A DNA stretch of 64,000 bases from NCBI GenBank assembly GCA_032250735.1, contig JAVVEP010000011.1:1-64000 (forward strand), given 5' to 3'. The position numbers were made by a program, and so were the translations under genes. This document shows positions 43,601 to 52,304 of this stretch, piece by piece. The notes beneath the pieces are model-generated. The model made no database searches and was not told the DNA's origin. It saw only the letters and a list, made by a program, of their open reading frames with translations. This DNA is from Gammaproteobacteria bacterium (GTDB lineage Bacteria; Pseudomonadota; Gammaproteobacteria; SZUA-152). Numbering within the stretch: position 1 is the first letter of the stretch; each line of letters begins with the position of its first letter.

Positions 43601-43766
43601 CCATCACGGGAGCGATTCCGCCTTCCCGTCGTACTTTCTCTGTCTGATACTCCACTTAGCATCCAAGATGGTGTGATGGGGTGAACACTCGCCGGAAGTG
43701 GTTGTCATAGCTAGGCACATTCAGGCACTATTTTGCCTGGCATTTAATCGAGGAGTCAGCACCAAT

Positions 43767-44324
43767 ATGAGCGTTTTTTACCGTGCAAGGGCAGGTGTCT
43801 TGTGTTTGCTGACCGTACTGCTGCTGACCGCCAATGCCCAGGCCGAACCTGTCGAGTTTGAGCTGCTCGACATGAAGGGGGCGAAACACAAATTATCGGA
43901 CTACCGCGGAAAATGGGTGGTGGTGAATTACTGGGCGACCTGGTGCCCCCCTTGCCTTACGGAGATCCCGGAGCTGGTGGATTTTCATGAAGACCACAAA
44001 GACCGAGATGCCGTGGTGCTGGGAATCAATTTTGAGGATATCAGTCTCAATGGTCTGAAACAGTTCTCCGAGGAATACTTTATGAATTACCCTGTGCTGC
44101 GCACCAGTCCGGGCCCCGCGTCCGAACTTGGGCCCATCCCCGGCCTGCCGACCACCTATATGGTGTCGCCATCGGGTGAGGTGGTTGCCCGTCAGGTGGG
44201 GCCTGTGACGGCAAAGCTGATTAATGATTTCATTGCCCAGCAATCGGAACAATCCGCTGCACAACAAGCGGATCAACAACCGGAACAACAGCCAGAGCAA
44301 CAACAGGAGCAGCAAGTGCCGTAA
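43767..44324 (+). CDS. Exported TlpA-like thioredoxin-fold protein with Gln-rich tail
   Basis: A 185-residue periplasmic thiol-disulfide protein. The signal peptide (VLCLLTVLLLTANAQA) is followed by a thioredoxin fold with the active site WCPPC (Cys60, Cys63) and the cis-Pro of GLPTTYMV. It ends in a Gln/Glu/Pro-rich tail of about 28 residues (QQSEQSAAQQADQQPEQQPE...). TlpA/ResA-like proteins reduce apocytochrome or other thiols. It may support maturation of the c-type cytochromes encoded in this window. GAGGAG precedes ATG 43767. Confidence 0.88.
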   Translation: MSVFYRARAGVLCLLTVLLLTANAQAEPVEFELLDMKGAKHKLSDYRGKWVVVNYWATWCPPCLTEIPELVDFHEDHKDRDAVVLGINFEDISLNGLKQFSEEYFMNYPVLRTSPGPASELGPIPGLPTTYMVSPSGEVVARQVGPVTAKLINDFIAQQSEQSAAQQADQQPEQQPEQQQEQQVP

Positions 44325-44411
44325 TGTCATAACGGCTTGATTGACCTGCATGTGTGTTCCCGGCTTGGCCGCAATATGACCGGCACCAAAACTGACTGTG
44401 AGCCTGTTGAG

Positions 44412-44981
44412 ATGATGAAACTTCTATACTGTCGTTATTGCCTGATGCTGCTCCTGTCGGTGGCCGGGATGTTGGCCTGGACGGGTTCCGTACAGGCGGC
44501 CGTCGGCAAGGATCCCTATACCTATTTCTTTCATAGCACCTGGGGGCAGTTTCCGGAGGAACTGGAAAAGGCCCGTGCCGAGGGCAAGAAGGGAATCTTA
44601 CTGTTCTTTGAGCTGGACGAATGTCCGTTCTGCCATCGCATGAAGACCCAGGTGCTGAATCAGCCCGAGGTGCAGGCCTTTTTTCGCGAGCATTTCCTGA
44701 ACTTCCATATCGATATCGAAGGTGACGTGGAAATGACCGATTTCGATGGTCAGGTCACCACGCAAAAGGTGTTTTCCGCGAAGGATAACCGCGTACGGGC
44801 CACCCCCGTGTTCGCCTTTTATGATCTCGAGGGTAAGCAAATTGTGCGTTATACCGGGGCAACCTCGGGGGTGGATGAGTTCCTGTTGCTGGGTGACTAC
44901 GTGACCCAGGGAATCTATAAACAGATGCCCTTCACCAAATATAAACGGCAGCAGGCCAAGGCCGCGTCACAGGCGCAATGA
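44412..44981 (+). CDS. Exported thioredoxin-like protein (SoxW-related fold)
   Basis: A 189-residue protein with a signal peptide (LMLLLSVAGMLAWTGSVQA) and a thioredoxin fold: GILLFFELDECPFCHRMKTQVLNQPEV, with CPFC at Cys71/Cys74, and VRATPVFAFYDLEGKQIVRYTG with the cis-Pro. The long insertion and the acidic N-terminal part recall SoxW-type periplasmic thioredoxins, but without sox genes nearby this is only a fold-level match. It overlaps the next gene by 4 nt (ATGA). Confidence 0.82.
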   Translation: MMKLLYCRYCLMLLLSVAGMLAWTGSVQAAVGKDPYTYFFHSTWGQFPEELEKARAEGKKGILLFFELDECPFCHRMKTQVLNQPEVQAFFREHFLNFHIDIEGDVEMTDFDGQVTTQKVFSAKDNRVRATPVFAFYDLEGKQIVRYTGATSGVDEFLLLGDYVTQGIYKQMPFTKYKRQQAKAASQAQ

Positions 44982-46369
44982 GCTTGCTGTATGGTGTTGC
45001 GCGCAAGGCGGTGAGCGATAGCGTTAACGGCTGCTGCCGCCGGCCCGCCGGCATTCTGCTGGCGCTGTTGTGTCTGCCGTTCATCGCGCAGGCCGCTGAG
45101 CCAGAGGACTGGCCCGACATATTAAGCCTTGACTACGCACTGTCCCAGGCCTCTCATGAACACCCACAACTGCAAATAGCGGTCGCCCGGATTGACCAGC
45201 AGCGCGCCTCTGTGGCTGCGACCGAGGCACAGACCGGCCTGCAGAGCGGGATTGCTGCACGCCTGCGCTGGGTTGAGCCTCCCGCCATCGCCCCGGATCA
45301 GTCGCAGGATGATCACAGCCTCAGTCTTTATGTCGATAAGGTGCTGTATGACTTCGGGCGTAGTGCGGCGCAGCTGGCGGCGGGCGAGGCTGCGACGCTG
45401 AGCGTTGAGCAGCGTTATCGGGAGGCCGAAAATCGTCATCGGCTGGCGATTCTGGCCGCCTATTTTGATGTGCTGCTGGCCGACCAGGCCTATGCGCGTG
45501 ACAACGAGGATATGTCGATGTTCTATGTGCGTGCCGATCGCGCCAGTCAGCGCAATGAGCTGGGCCAGTTGTCGGACATCGAGTTGCTGGAGCAGCGCAG
45601 TCAGTATCAGGAGTCGCGGGTGCGACGTTATCGCAGCAGCGTGGCACAGCGCACAACCCGTGCCCAGCTGGCGAATGTGCTGAACCGCCCGGGCCGGTTG
45701 CCGCGTGATCTGGAGGAGCCGAAGCTGGATATCCTGCAGCGTGCCATTCCGGACGATACCCAGGCCTGGCTGTCCGAGGCCGAGGAAAATAATCCGCTGT
45801 TAGCGGCCTATCGGCTGCGTGTGGAGGCGGCGACGGCACAGTTGGATGCCGCCAGCGCCAGCGATAATCCGACCCTGCTGGGCAGCGCCGAGGTGTCGCG
45901 TTATTCCCGGGAACTGGGCTCAAACGACAACTGGCGTGCGGGGGTGTCGGTGGACGTGCCCTTGACCACGGGTGGGCGCAGTCAGGCCGAGCGCGCCAAA
46001 CGCCGTGCCGAAGTGGCGGCCGCCCGTGCCGAGCTGGAGCAGCAGCGGCGGGACATCCGTCAGGCCATCATGGAGACCTGGGGCGAGTTGCAGTCATTAA
46101 AGGTGACGCGTGATCAGGTACAGGCCGAGACCGAGTTTCGTGATCTCTATCTGGACCGCAGCCGCGCGCTGTATGAAATGGAAGTGAAGTCTGATCTGGG
46201 TGATGCGATGGTCAAAACCACCGCCGCGCGTTACCAGATGATGAAAACGGATCTTATGATGGGCCTGGCCTGGGCGCGACTGGAAGCCCTGTTGGGCCGA
46301 ACGGTGTTTGCCGAACATTCCGCTACCCCATCTGCTGTGTCATCAGCTCAAGTGGAGAAAAACCCATGA
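44978..46369 (+). CDS. TolC family outer membrane efflux protein
   Basis: A 463-residue protein with a signal peptide ending in FIAQAAEP. It has the two-fold coiled-coil/barrel repeats of TolC-type exporters (LDYALSQASHEHPQLQIAVARIDQQRASVAAT; later YRLRVEAATAQLDAASASDNP..., GVSVDVPLTTGGRSQAERAKRRAEVAAARAELEQQRRDI). It forms an outer membrane channel. It is coupled by 4-nt overlaps to both neighbours, so it is co-made with the thioredoxin-like protein and the adaptor. No inner membrane pump is encoded here. Confidence 0.9.
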   Translation: MSLLYGVARKAVSDSVNGCCRRPAGILLALLCLPFIAQAAEPEDWPDILSLDYALSQASHEHPQLQIAVARIDQQRASVAATEAQTGLQSGIAARLRWVEPPAIAPDQSQDDHSLSLYVDKVLYDFGRSAAQLAAGEAATLSVEQRYREAENRHRLAILAAYFDVLLADQAYARDNEDMSMFYVRADRASQRNELGQLSDIELLEQRSQYQESRVRRYRSSVAQRTTRAQLANVLNRPGRLPRDLEEPKLDILQRAIPDDTQAWLSEAEENNPLLAAYRLRVEAATAQLDAASASDNPTLLGSAEVSRYSRELGSNDNWRAGVSVDVPLTTGGRSQAERAKRRAEVAAARAELEQQRRDIRQAIMETWGELQSLKVTRDQVQAETEFRDLYLDRSRALYEMEVKSDLGDAMVKTTAARYQMMKTDLMMGLAWARLEALLGRTVFAEHSATPSAVSSAQVEKNP

Positions 46370-47187
46370 TACCCGCCGTCCCTTTTTCGACCACGCCACC
46401 GCAGCACACCGCCACTCGTAAAAAGAGTCACCGCTGGCGTTATGCCTTGCTGCTGATGCTGGGCCCGATCTTTTCAGGCGTGGTGAATGCGGAAGAGCTG
46501 GAGGCAACGGTGTTGTGGGCCAATAAGACCCCGCTGGGCACGCCGACATCCGGTGTGGTGGTGGCGGTGAATGCCGGTGTCGGCGACTTTGTGAAACGCG
46601 GCAGCGTCCTGATGAGCCTCGATCGTCGAAGTCAGCAGGCCGACGTGCTGGCCCAGCGGGCGGCGCTCAAGCGGGCGGAAAATGATCTGGCGGAGGCCGG
46701 GCGTGAACTGCAGCGCACACAGGAACTGTACGATCGCACCCTGCTGTCGAACCATGAGCTGGAGGTCGCGGTCATCCAGCGCGATGCCGCCGAGGCCAAC
46801 CTGCAGATGACCAGGGCCAGCCTGCTGCAGGCTGAGCTGGATCTGGAATACGCAACTCTAACGGCTCCATTTGACGCCTGGGTCATCAGCCGCGACGTTG
46901 CGGTCGGGCAGACCATCGTCAGCCGCCTGCAGGCGACACCGCTGTTCGAGCTGGCCGAGGCCGGCGCCATGCTGGCGCGCACCGCGGTATCGGCCAAACG
47001 CCTGTCTTCGCTGCAAAAGGGGAGTAAGGCGACGGTGAGCGTGGCCGGAAAATCCTATACGGGGCAGGTGGCGCATATTGCGCTGGAGCCCATAGCACCG
47101 GGCGCCACAGAATATGCGGTCGACGTGATGTTTGCTTCGGGCAAAACCCTGCTGCGTGCGGGCCTGCCGGCGAAGGTGAGTTTTTAG
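46366..47187 (+). CDS. HlyD-type periplasmic adaptor subunit
   Basis: A 273-residue membrane fusion protein. An N-terminal signal or anchor (WRYALLLMLGPIFSGVVNA) is followed by the first lipoyl half (SGVVVAVNAGVGDFVKRGSVLMSLD), a short helical hairpin (about 90-150), the second lipoyl half (TLTAPFDAWVISRDVAVGQTIV) and a beta-barrel domain ending the protein. It is shorter than RND adaptors, which also have a membrane-proximal domain. It pairs with the upstream TolC protein. The absence of a pump gene is notable. Confidence 0.88.
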   Translation: MIPAVPFSTTPPQHTATRKKSHRWRYALLLMLGPIFSGVVNAEELEATVLWANKTPLGTPTSGVVVAVNAGVGDFVKRGSVLMSLDRRSQQADVLAQRAALKRAENDLAEAGRELQRTQELYDRTLLSNHELEVAVIQRDAAEANLQMTRASLLQAELDLEYATLTAPFDAWVISRDVAVGQTIVSRLQATPLFELAEAGAMLARTAVSAKRLSSLQKGSKATVSVAGKSYTGQVAHIALEPIAPGATEYAVDVMFASGKTLLRAGLPAKVSF

Positions 47188-47453
47188 TGGCGTGTCTGCG
47201 CTGTACGGTATCCGGCCATGTGCAGGGTGTGTTTTATCGCGCCTCTGCCCGGCATGAGGCCGAACGGCGCGGTATTTCTGGTTATGCCCGGAATCTGGAG
47301 GATGGTTCGGTCGAGGTGCTGGCCTGCGCTGATAAAACCGCACTGGATGAGCTGTGCGCCTGGCTGGCCAAGGGTCCACCACAGGCAAGCGTCACCCGCG
47401 TGAGTTGTGTGCCGGTAGATTGTGCCTTTACGCCAGGCTTCAGTGTGGAGTAA
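47187..47453 (+). CDS. acyP: Acylphosphatase
   Basis: An 88-residue small enzyme hydrolysing acyl phosphates. The phosphate cradle GHVQGVFYRASARHEA supplies the catalytic Arg, and the Asn is in GYARNLEDGSVEV. The start is GTG 47187, overlapping the adaptor stop codon by one base (TAGTG), so it belongs to the same transcript. A link to the efflux proteins is unlikely to be functional. Confidence 0.93.
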   Translation: MACLRCTVSGHVQGVFYRASARHEAERRGISGYARNLEDGSVEVLACADKTALDELCAWLAKGPPQASVTRVSCVPVDCAFTPGFSVE

Positions 47454-47481
47454 CCGGGTGGCGAGGGGGGATGTACGGGTT

Positions 47482-47865
47482 ATGGAGCATAGCTTGAAAA
47501 CGCGCTATCAGGCGGCCACTCCCTACGTGACCCGGGACGGTTCCGTTATCCGCGAGCTGCTGCACCCCGCGCAGCATGCCGCCGCGCTGGGCGCGGAGCG
47601 GCAGAGCCTGGCGGAGGCGACGGTGACGGCCGGCCAGTCGACCAGCCTGCATCGGCACCATCGCAGTGAAGAGCTCTATCATATTACCGCCGGCCATGGC
47701 CTGATGACCCTGGCGGCGGAAAGCTTTGCGGTTTGTGCGGGCGATACGGTCTGTATCCCGCCGGGCACGCCACACCGGATCGAGAATACCGGCGATGTCG
47801 AACTGAAGATATTGTGTTGTTGCGCGCCGGCCTATGCCCACGAGGATACCGAGCTACTGGAATAA
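47482..47865 (+). CDS. Single-domain cupin protein
   Basis: A 127-residue cupin. Motif 1 is TSLHRHHRSEELYHITAGHG, with the His/His/Glu metal ligands, and motif 2 is GDTVCIPPGTPHRIENTG, with the last His. It probably binds iron, manganese or zinc and may be a sugar-phosphate isomerase or small dioxygenase. The substrate is unknown. ATG 47482 follows a GAGGGGGG ribosome site. The longer frame from 47422 overlaps acyP. Confidence 0.88.
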   Translation: MEHSLKTRYQAATPYVTRDGSVIRELLHPAQHAAALGAERQSLAEATVTAGQSTSLHRHHRSEELYHITAGHGLMTLAAESFAVCAGDTVCIPPGTPHRIENTGDVELKILCCCAPAYAHEDTELLE

Positions 47866-47908
47866 CGGATGACCGCTGTCGGACGAGACAGGGGATGGGT
47901 CTATTAAA

Positions 47909-48358
47909 ATGGGAATGAAAACGGGAATGAAAACGGGAATAGGGGTCTGCGTGGCCCTGCTGCTGTTGCTGGTGATGTCGTCGTTCAGCTGGGCACAAGC
48001 GGACAGCCGTCAGAAGATAGAGCTACCGGAGATGATGCAGGCGCATATGCTCGCCAATATGCGTGACCACCTGGAGGCCATCAACCGCATCTTGCTGCAG
48101 CTGTCCGCCGGTGAACTTGAGCGGGCCGCAGATACCGCCGAGCAGGCCCTGGGCATGAGTTCACTGGACAAGCACGGCGCGGAACATCTTACCCGGTTTA
48201 TGCCGGAGGCGATGCGCCAGGCCGGCACGGACATGCATCGTGCGGCGAGCCGGTTTGCCCTGCAGGCGCAGGAAGGTGATGTGTTGCGGGCGTATGCCGC
48301 CTTGCAGGAGGTCACTGCCGCCTGTGTGGCCTGTCACGCGGCCTATCGCATTCACTGA
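47909..48358 (+). CDS. Exported cytochrome c'-like protein
   Basis: A 149-residue protein with a signal peptide (IGVCVALLLLLVMSSFSWAQA). It has a helical-bundle body and a single haem motif near the C-terminus, VTAACVACHAAYRIH, the position used by cytochrome c' and related four-helix cytochromes. These bind NO or act as electron carriers. Tandem 12-nt repeats at the start encode MKTG twice, so ATG 47909, 47915 and 47927 are all possible starts. Confidence 0.85.
   Translation: MGMKTGMKTGIGVCVALLLLLVMSSFSWAQADSRQKIELPEMMQAHMLANMRDHLEAINRILLQLSAGELERAADTAEQALGMSSLDKHGAEHLTRFMPEAMRQAGTDMHRAASRFALQAQEGDVLRAYAALQEVTAACVACHAAYRIH
47911..47940. repeat. 12-nt tandem repeat at the cytochrome c'-like gene start
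   Basis: GGGAATGAAAAC is repeated exactly (47911-47922, 47923-47934), with a further half unit to 47940. It overlaps the first codons and supplies two purine-rich ribosome-site-like tracts and several ATGs. Unit loss or gain would keep the frame. Confidence 0.7.
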
Positions 48359-48444
48359 CGTCATGGGCAGGAGGGCGCCGCAATGGCGCCTCCTGGTGTG
48401 CTGTTGTATCCCTGACCTCCATCCATGGATCTGTGATTGGAGAC

Positions 48445-49050
48445 CTAACGGGATCGGAACCAGCGGTCGCGCAGGGTATTGAATACGCGGTTGGGATACC
48501 ATTCCTTGCCGAGGCTGCCGTTGTAGCGGGCCAGGGCGCGCTGGAAATCGCCTTTCTCCCGTTGCAGGTAGTGTTTGAGGATGGTGCAGCCAAAGCGCAG
48601 ATTGGTGCGGGTGTCGAACAGGTTGTCGCCGGCCTGGGGGATCTCCTTGAGCCAGAAAGGCATGATCTGCATCAGGCCCTGGGCGCCGACCCGGGAGATG
48701 GCCCAACGGTTGAAGTTACTCTCGACGTTGATGACCGCCAGTACCAGCTCCGGGGCCAGCTCGGCCCGCGTGGCCTCATAGTGAATATTCTTCAGCAGCT
48801 CGAGCCGTTCGGCGTCATCCGGCACCCGCGACTTGAGCCGGGTGGACATATCCATCAGCCAGACCTCGGCCTCGAAGCGGTCGCTGAAGCTGTCGGATTC
48901 GCCGATGGCCTTTTCCAGCACCTCCCGCAGGTTGGCGTCGGGCCGCTCCTGGGTGGCCGCCGGCGAGAGGCCTGGGACCAGCGTCAGCGCCAACACTAGC
49001 AACGCCTGTGGGGCGATGTGGCATGACGGAGAGGAGGGCAGAAAGGGCAT
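48445..49050 (-). CDS. Lytic transglycosylase, Slt/MltC-like domain
   Basis: A 201-residue exported muramidase-like enzyme. The signal peptide (ALLVLALTLVPGLSPAA) is followed by the transglycosylase domain, with the catalytic Glu in VINVESNFNRWAISRVGAQGLMQIMP, then NLFDTRTNLRFGCTILKHYL and ALARYNGSLG. It cleaves peptidoglycan between MurNAc and GlcNAc. It starts 5 nt after the proS stop codon, so they share a transcript. The link with AmgK/MurU recycling is thematic. Confidence 0.9.
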   Translation of the reverse strand: MPFLPSSPSCHIAPQALLVLALTLVPGLSPAATQERPDANLREVLEKAIGESDSFSDRFEAEVWLMDMSTRLKSRVPDDAERLELLKNIHYEATRAELAPELVLAVINVESNFNRWAISRVGAQGLMQIMPFWLKEIPQAGDNLFDTRTNLRFGCTILKHYLQREKGDFQRALARYNGSLGKEWYPNRVFNTLRDRWFRSR

Positions 49051-49055
49051 GGTGT

Positions 49056-50780
49056 TTATGTCGACGGAGTGCTCTTTTCCTTGAGGAAATGGATCACAGC
49101 GGCGAGCTCGACATCCTGGCTGTCGGCGTCGCTGCGGCCCTTGTATTCGATGCTGCCGGCATCCAGCCCACGCTCGCCCAGTACCAGGCGATGGGGAATG
49201 CCCACCAGCTCCATATCGGCAAACATCACCCCAGGGCGTTCCTTGCGATCATCCAGCAGCACCTCAAAGCCGGCGGCCCGCAGTTCGGTGTATAGCTGCT
49301 CCGCGGCCTCACGCACCCGTTGTGACTTGTGCAGGTTCATCGGCACCAGGGCCACCTGAAAGGGGGCAATGGCCGCGGGCCAGACGATGCCCCGCTCATC
49401 GTTGTTCTGCTCGATAGCAGCGGCCACCACACGGGATACGCCGATACCGTAACAGCCCATGGTCATCACCGTGGCCTTGCCATTTTCATCCAGCACCGTG
49501 GCCTTCATGGCCTCGGCGTATTTCTGGCCTAACTGGAAGATGTGACCTACCTCGATGCCGCGCTTGATGGAGAGCGTGCCATGACCGTCGGGGCTGGGAT
49601 CACCCTCGACCACGCTGCGCAGGTCGGCGACCTCGGGCAGGGGCAGGTCGCGTTGCCAGTTGATGCCGAAATAGTGGCGGTCATCGATGTTGGCGCCGGC
49701 GCTGAAGTCGCTCATGGCCGCCACGCTGCGGTCGGCGAGGCAGGGGATCGGCAGGTTCATCGGGCCCAGCGAGCCCGGGCCGGCGCCGATGGCGGCGCGG
49801 ATGGCTTCCTCGCTGGCGAACTCCAGGGGGCTGGCAACCTGCGGCAGTTTTTCCGCCTTGATGGCGTTGAGCTCGTGGTCGCCGCGCACCAGCAGGGCCA
49901 GCAGCGGGCACTCGGCGCCCTCGCTGGCATGCACCACCAGGGTCTTGACGGTTTTCTCGATGGGCAGGGCAAACTGGCTCACCAGCTCGTCGATGGTTTT
50001 GGCCTTGGGGGTCTCCACCAGGGTCAGCTCGGCCGTGGGGGCCGGACGCTCACCGGCCGGGGCCAGGGCCTCGGCCAGCTCCACATTAGCCGCGTAATCG
50101 CTCTCGCTGGAGAAGGCAATAGCATCCTCGCCGGACTCCGCCAGCACATGGAATTCATGTGAGGCGTTGCCGCCGATGGAGCCGGTGTCCGCCTGTACGG
50201 GACGGAATTCCAGCCCCAGCCGGGTGAAGATATTGCTATAGGCGGCGAACATGACCTCATAGGTCTCCTGCAACGAGGCCTCGGTGGCATGGAAGGAGTA
50301 GGCGTCCTTCATCAGGAATTCGCGGGCCCGCATCACCCCGAAGCGCGGTCGGGTCTCGTCGCGAAACTTGGTCTGGATCTGGTAAAAATTGGCGGGCAGT
50401 TGTTTGTAGCTGCGCAGTTCACGGCGACAGAGATCGGTGATGACCTCTTCGTGGGTGGGGCCGAAACAGAATTCGCGCTGGTGACGGTCGCGCAGGCGCA
50501 GCAGCTCGCCGCCATACTGTTCCCAGCGCCCCGATTCCTGCCATAGCTCGGCCGGTTGCACGGCGGGCATCAGCAGCTCCTGCGCGCCGGCGCGATCCAT
50601 CTCCTCGCGCACGATGCCTTCCACTTTGCGTAGCACCCGCAGCCCCATCGGCAGCCAGGTGTACAGGCCGGCGGCCAGCTTGCGGATCATGCCTGCGCGC
50701 AGCATTAACTGGTGACTAATGATCTCTGCATCGGCAGGGGTCTCTTTTTCGGTGGCGAGCAGGAACTGGGATGTGCGCAT
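49056..50780 (-). CDS. proS: Prolyl-tRNA synthetase
   Basis: A 574-residue bacterial type class II synthetase. Motif 1 and motif 2 regions are [39 protein letters not shown] and [29 protein letters not shown]. The editing (INS) domain spans about 230-390 and motif 3 is [27 protein letters not shown]. The C-terminal anticodon domain ends it. The terminator upstream at 50831-50859 separates it from the lipoprotein gene. Confidence 0.97.
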   Translation of the reverse strand: MRTSQFLLATEKETPADAEIISHQLMLRAGMIRKLAAGLYTWLPMGLRVLRKVEGIVREEMDRAGAQELLMPAVQPAELWQESGRWEQYGGELLRLRDRHQREFCFGPTHEEVITDLCRRELRSYKQLPANFYQIQTKFRDETRPRFGVMRAREFLMKDAYSFHATEASLQETYEVMFAAYSNIFTRLGLEFRPVQADTGSIGGNASHEFHVLAESGEDAIAFSSESDYAANVELAEALAPAGERPAPTAELTLVETPKAKTIDELVSQFALPIEKTVKTLVVHASEGAECPLLALLVRGDHELNAIKAEKLPQVASPLEFASEEAIRAAIGAGPGSLGPMNLPIPCLADRSVAAMSDFSAGANIDDRHYFGINWQRDLPLPEVADLRSVVEGDPSPDGHGTLSIKRGIEVGHIFQLGQKYAEAMKATVLDENGKATVMTMGCYGIGVSRVVAAAIEQNNDERGIVWPAAIAPFQVALVPMNLHKSQRVREAAEQLYTELRAAGFEVLLDDRKERPGVMFADMELVGIPHRLVLGERGLDAGSIEYKGRSDADSQDVELAAVIHFLKEKSTPST

Positions 50781-50830
50781 GGGGCGGGTGGTCTCTTGGA
50801 GTGTGGGGGAGAATTGTAAACGCCGGGCAT

Positions 50831-50859
50831 AAAAAAGGGGAGCCTGCGAAAGGCTCCCC
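50831..50859 (-). terminator. Rho-independent terminator after the lipoprotein gene
   Basis: GGGGAGCCT and AGGCTCCCC (50837-50845, 50851-50859) form a 9-bp stem around GCGAA. On the minus strand it is followed by TTTTTT. It ends the minus-strand lipoprotein transcript just before the proS promoter region. Confidence 0.9.
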
Positions 50860-50891
50860 GGCCGGTGCTGTCGTTCGTCGGTGGGCGTGTT

Positions 50892-51305
50892 TTACTGCAC
50901 CACTGCGGCGTTGGAGACAAACAGAATCTCGTCAAAGGTGCGATGCAGACTGGAGCTGTTGAAGTTGTGCATCACGGCGGCATCGGCCCATTGCACGGTA
51001 TTTTCCGGCTTGACGCGCATCATTGTCGCGGCGATCCACACGTTTTTGCCGTTACCGGTGTCGACGTTCATGTAGGTGTAGCCGGCGGCGTGCATCATCT
51101 CTTTCACCACACCCTGTTTGGGCATGCCCTTGGCCTCATCAATGGCCGCCTGCTGCTGGGCGTTGAGTGCTGGCGCCTGGGGTGCGACCTGGGTTGGAGC
51201 TGGGGACGCTGTCTGTGCATCCTGGCTGGGCGCATCGCTGGATTCCGAACAGCCCGCCAGGGCAATCATTGCGGCGCAGAGGGCGAGTATTGGTAGGTGT
51301 TTCAT
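50892..51305 (-). CDS. Small lipoprotein with NrfJ-like C-terminal domain
   Basis: A 137-residue protein. The lipobox is ALAGC (Cys19 of MKHLPILALCAAMIALAGC), followed by a Ser/Pro/Ala-rich linker. The domain KQGVVKEMMHAAGYTYMNVDTGNGKNVWIAA resembles the small beta domain of NrfJ-like proteins found beside nitrite or haem-related genes. The function is not established. ATG 51305 is preferred over 51314 because of AGAGG spacing. Confidence 0.75.
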   Translation of the reverse strand: MKHLPILALCAAMIALAGCSESSDAPSQDAQTASPAPTQVAPQAPALNAQQQAAIDEAKGMPKQGVVKEMMHAAGYTYMNVDTGNGKNVWIAATMMRVKPENTVQWADAAVMHNFNSSSLHRTFDEILFVSNAAVVQ

Positions 51306-51464
51306 AGTAGTCATTCCTCTTGAAGTCAGCGCGCACTTTAGCACAGCGGAAGCTTTTTCGGCCAATGGATATGGGGATGTGATCGCCATTTCAGGGGTAT
51401 TTTTTCTGCAGCGCGGTGCTGCTGGCGGGAGCGTTTATATGCTCGGGTGATAGTGCGCAGGCGC

Positions 51465-52304
51465 TCAGTCCAGCAGCCGCATGGAGAGGTCGATGGCGCG
51501 GATGTCCTTGCTGAGGCTGCCGATGGAGATATAGTCCACGCCGGTGTGGGCGATGTCGCGGATGGTCTCAAGGCTGACCCCGCCCGAGGCCTCCAACAGG
51601 GTCTGGCCGTTGTTCAGCGCCACGGCCTCCCGCAGCCGGGGCAGGTTCATGTTGTCCAGCAGGATCTGGTCGACACCCGCATCCAGCGCCTGCTGCAGCT
51701 CCTCCAGATTCTCCACCTCGACCTCGACCTTGGTGCCAGGCTGTTGTGCCCGGGCGGACTGCACCGCGGCGCCGATCGAGCCGACCGCGAGGATGTGATT
51801 TTCCTTGATGAGGAAGGCATCAAACAGGCCGAAGCGGTGGTTGTGGCCGCCGCCGCAGCGCACCGCGTATTTTTGCGCGCTGCGCAGGCCGGGCAGGGTT
51901 TTGCGGGTATCCAGCACGCGGGTGTCGGTATCGTCGATGGCGCGGACAAATTGCCGGGTCTGGGTCGCGGTGGCCGAGAGCGTCTGCAGGAAATTCAGTG
52001 CGGTGCGTTCGCCGGTCAGCAACTGGCGTGCATTGCCGCTGAGGATGCAGAGCACCTGATCGGCGACAATGGCGTCCCCGTCCCTGGCCTGCCAGTCGAT
52101 GCGGATCTGTTGATCCAGTTGCCGAAACACCTCATCGACCCAGGCCGTGCCGCACAGCACCGCATCCTCGCGACTGATGATGTGCGCGCGGGACTGGGTC
52201 TGCGGCGGAATCAAGGCGGCGGTAATGTCCCCGCTGCCGACGTCTTCGGCCAGCGCGGTCTGCACCACGCGCTGGAGGTCGGCGGGCAGGGGGAGGCTAC
52301 TCAT
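51465..52304 (-). CDS. nadC: Nicotinate-nucleotide pyrophosphorylase NadC
   Basis: A 279-residue enzyme that turns quinolinate and PRPP into nicotinate mononucleotide, the step after NadA. Motifs are LAEDVGSGDITAALIP, VLDTRKTLPGLRSAQKYAVRCGGGHNHRFGLFDAFLIKENHI, LDNMNLP and ASGGVSLETIRDIAHTGVDYISIG. Its start overlaps the preceding methyltransferase stop by 8 nt on the minus strand. Confidence 0.96.
   Translation of the reverse strand: MSSLPLPADLQRVVQTALAEDVGSGDITAALIPPQTQSRAHIISREDAVLCGTAWVDEVFRQLDQQIRIDWQARDGDAIVADQVLCILSGNARQLLTGERTALNFLQTLSATATQTRQFVRAIDDTDTRVLDTRKTLPGLRSAQKYAVRCGGGHNHRFGLFDAFLIKENHILAVGSIGAAVQSARAQQPGTKVEVEVENLEELQQALDAGVDQILLDNMNLPRLREAVALNNGQTLLEASGGVSLETIRDIAHTGVDYISIGSLSKDIRAIDLSMRLLD

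Noticed and set aside
43601-43640. A weak hairpin (ACGGGA/TCCCGT) after uvrY
   Set aside because: The stem is short and no T run follows, so I did not call it a terminator.
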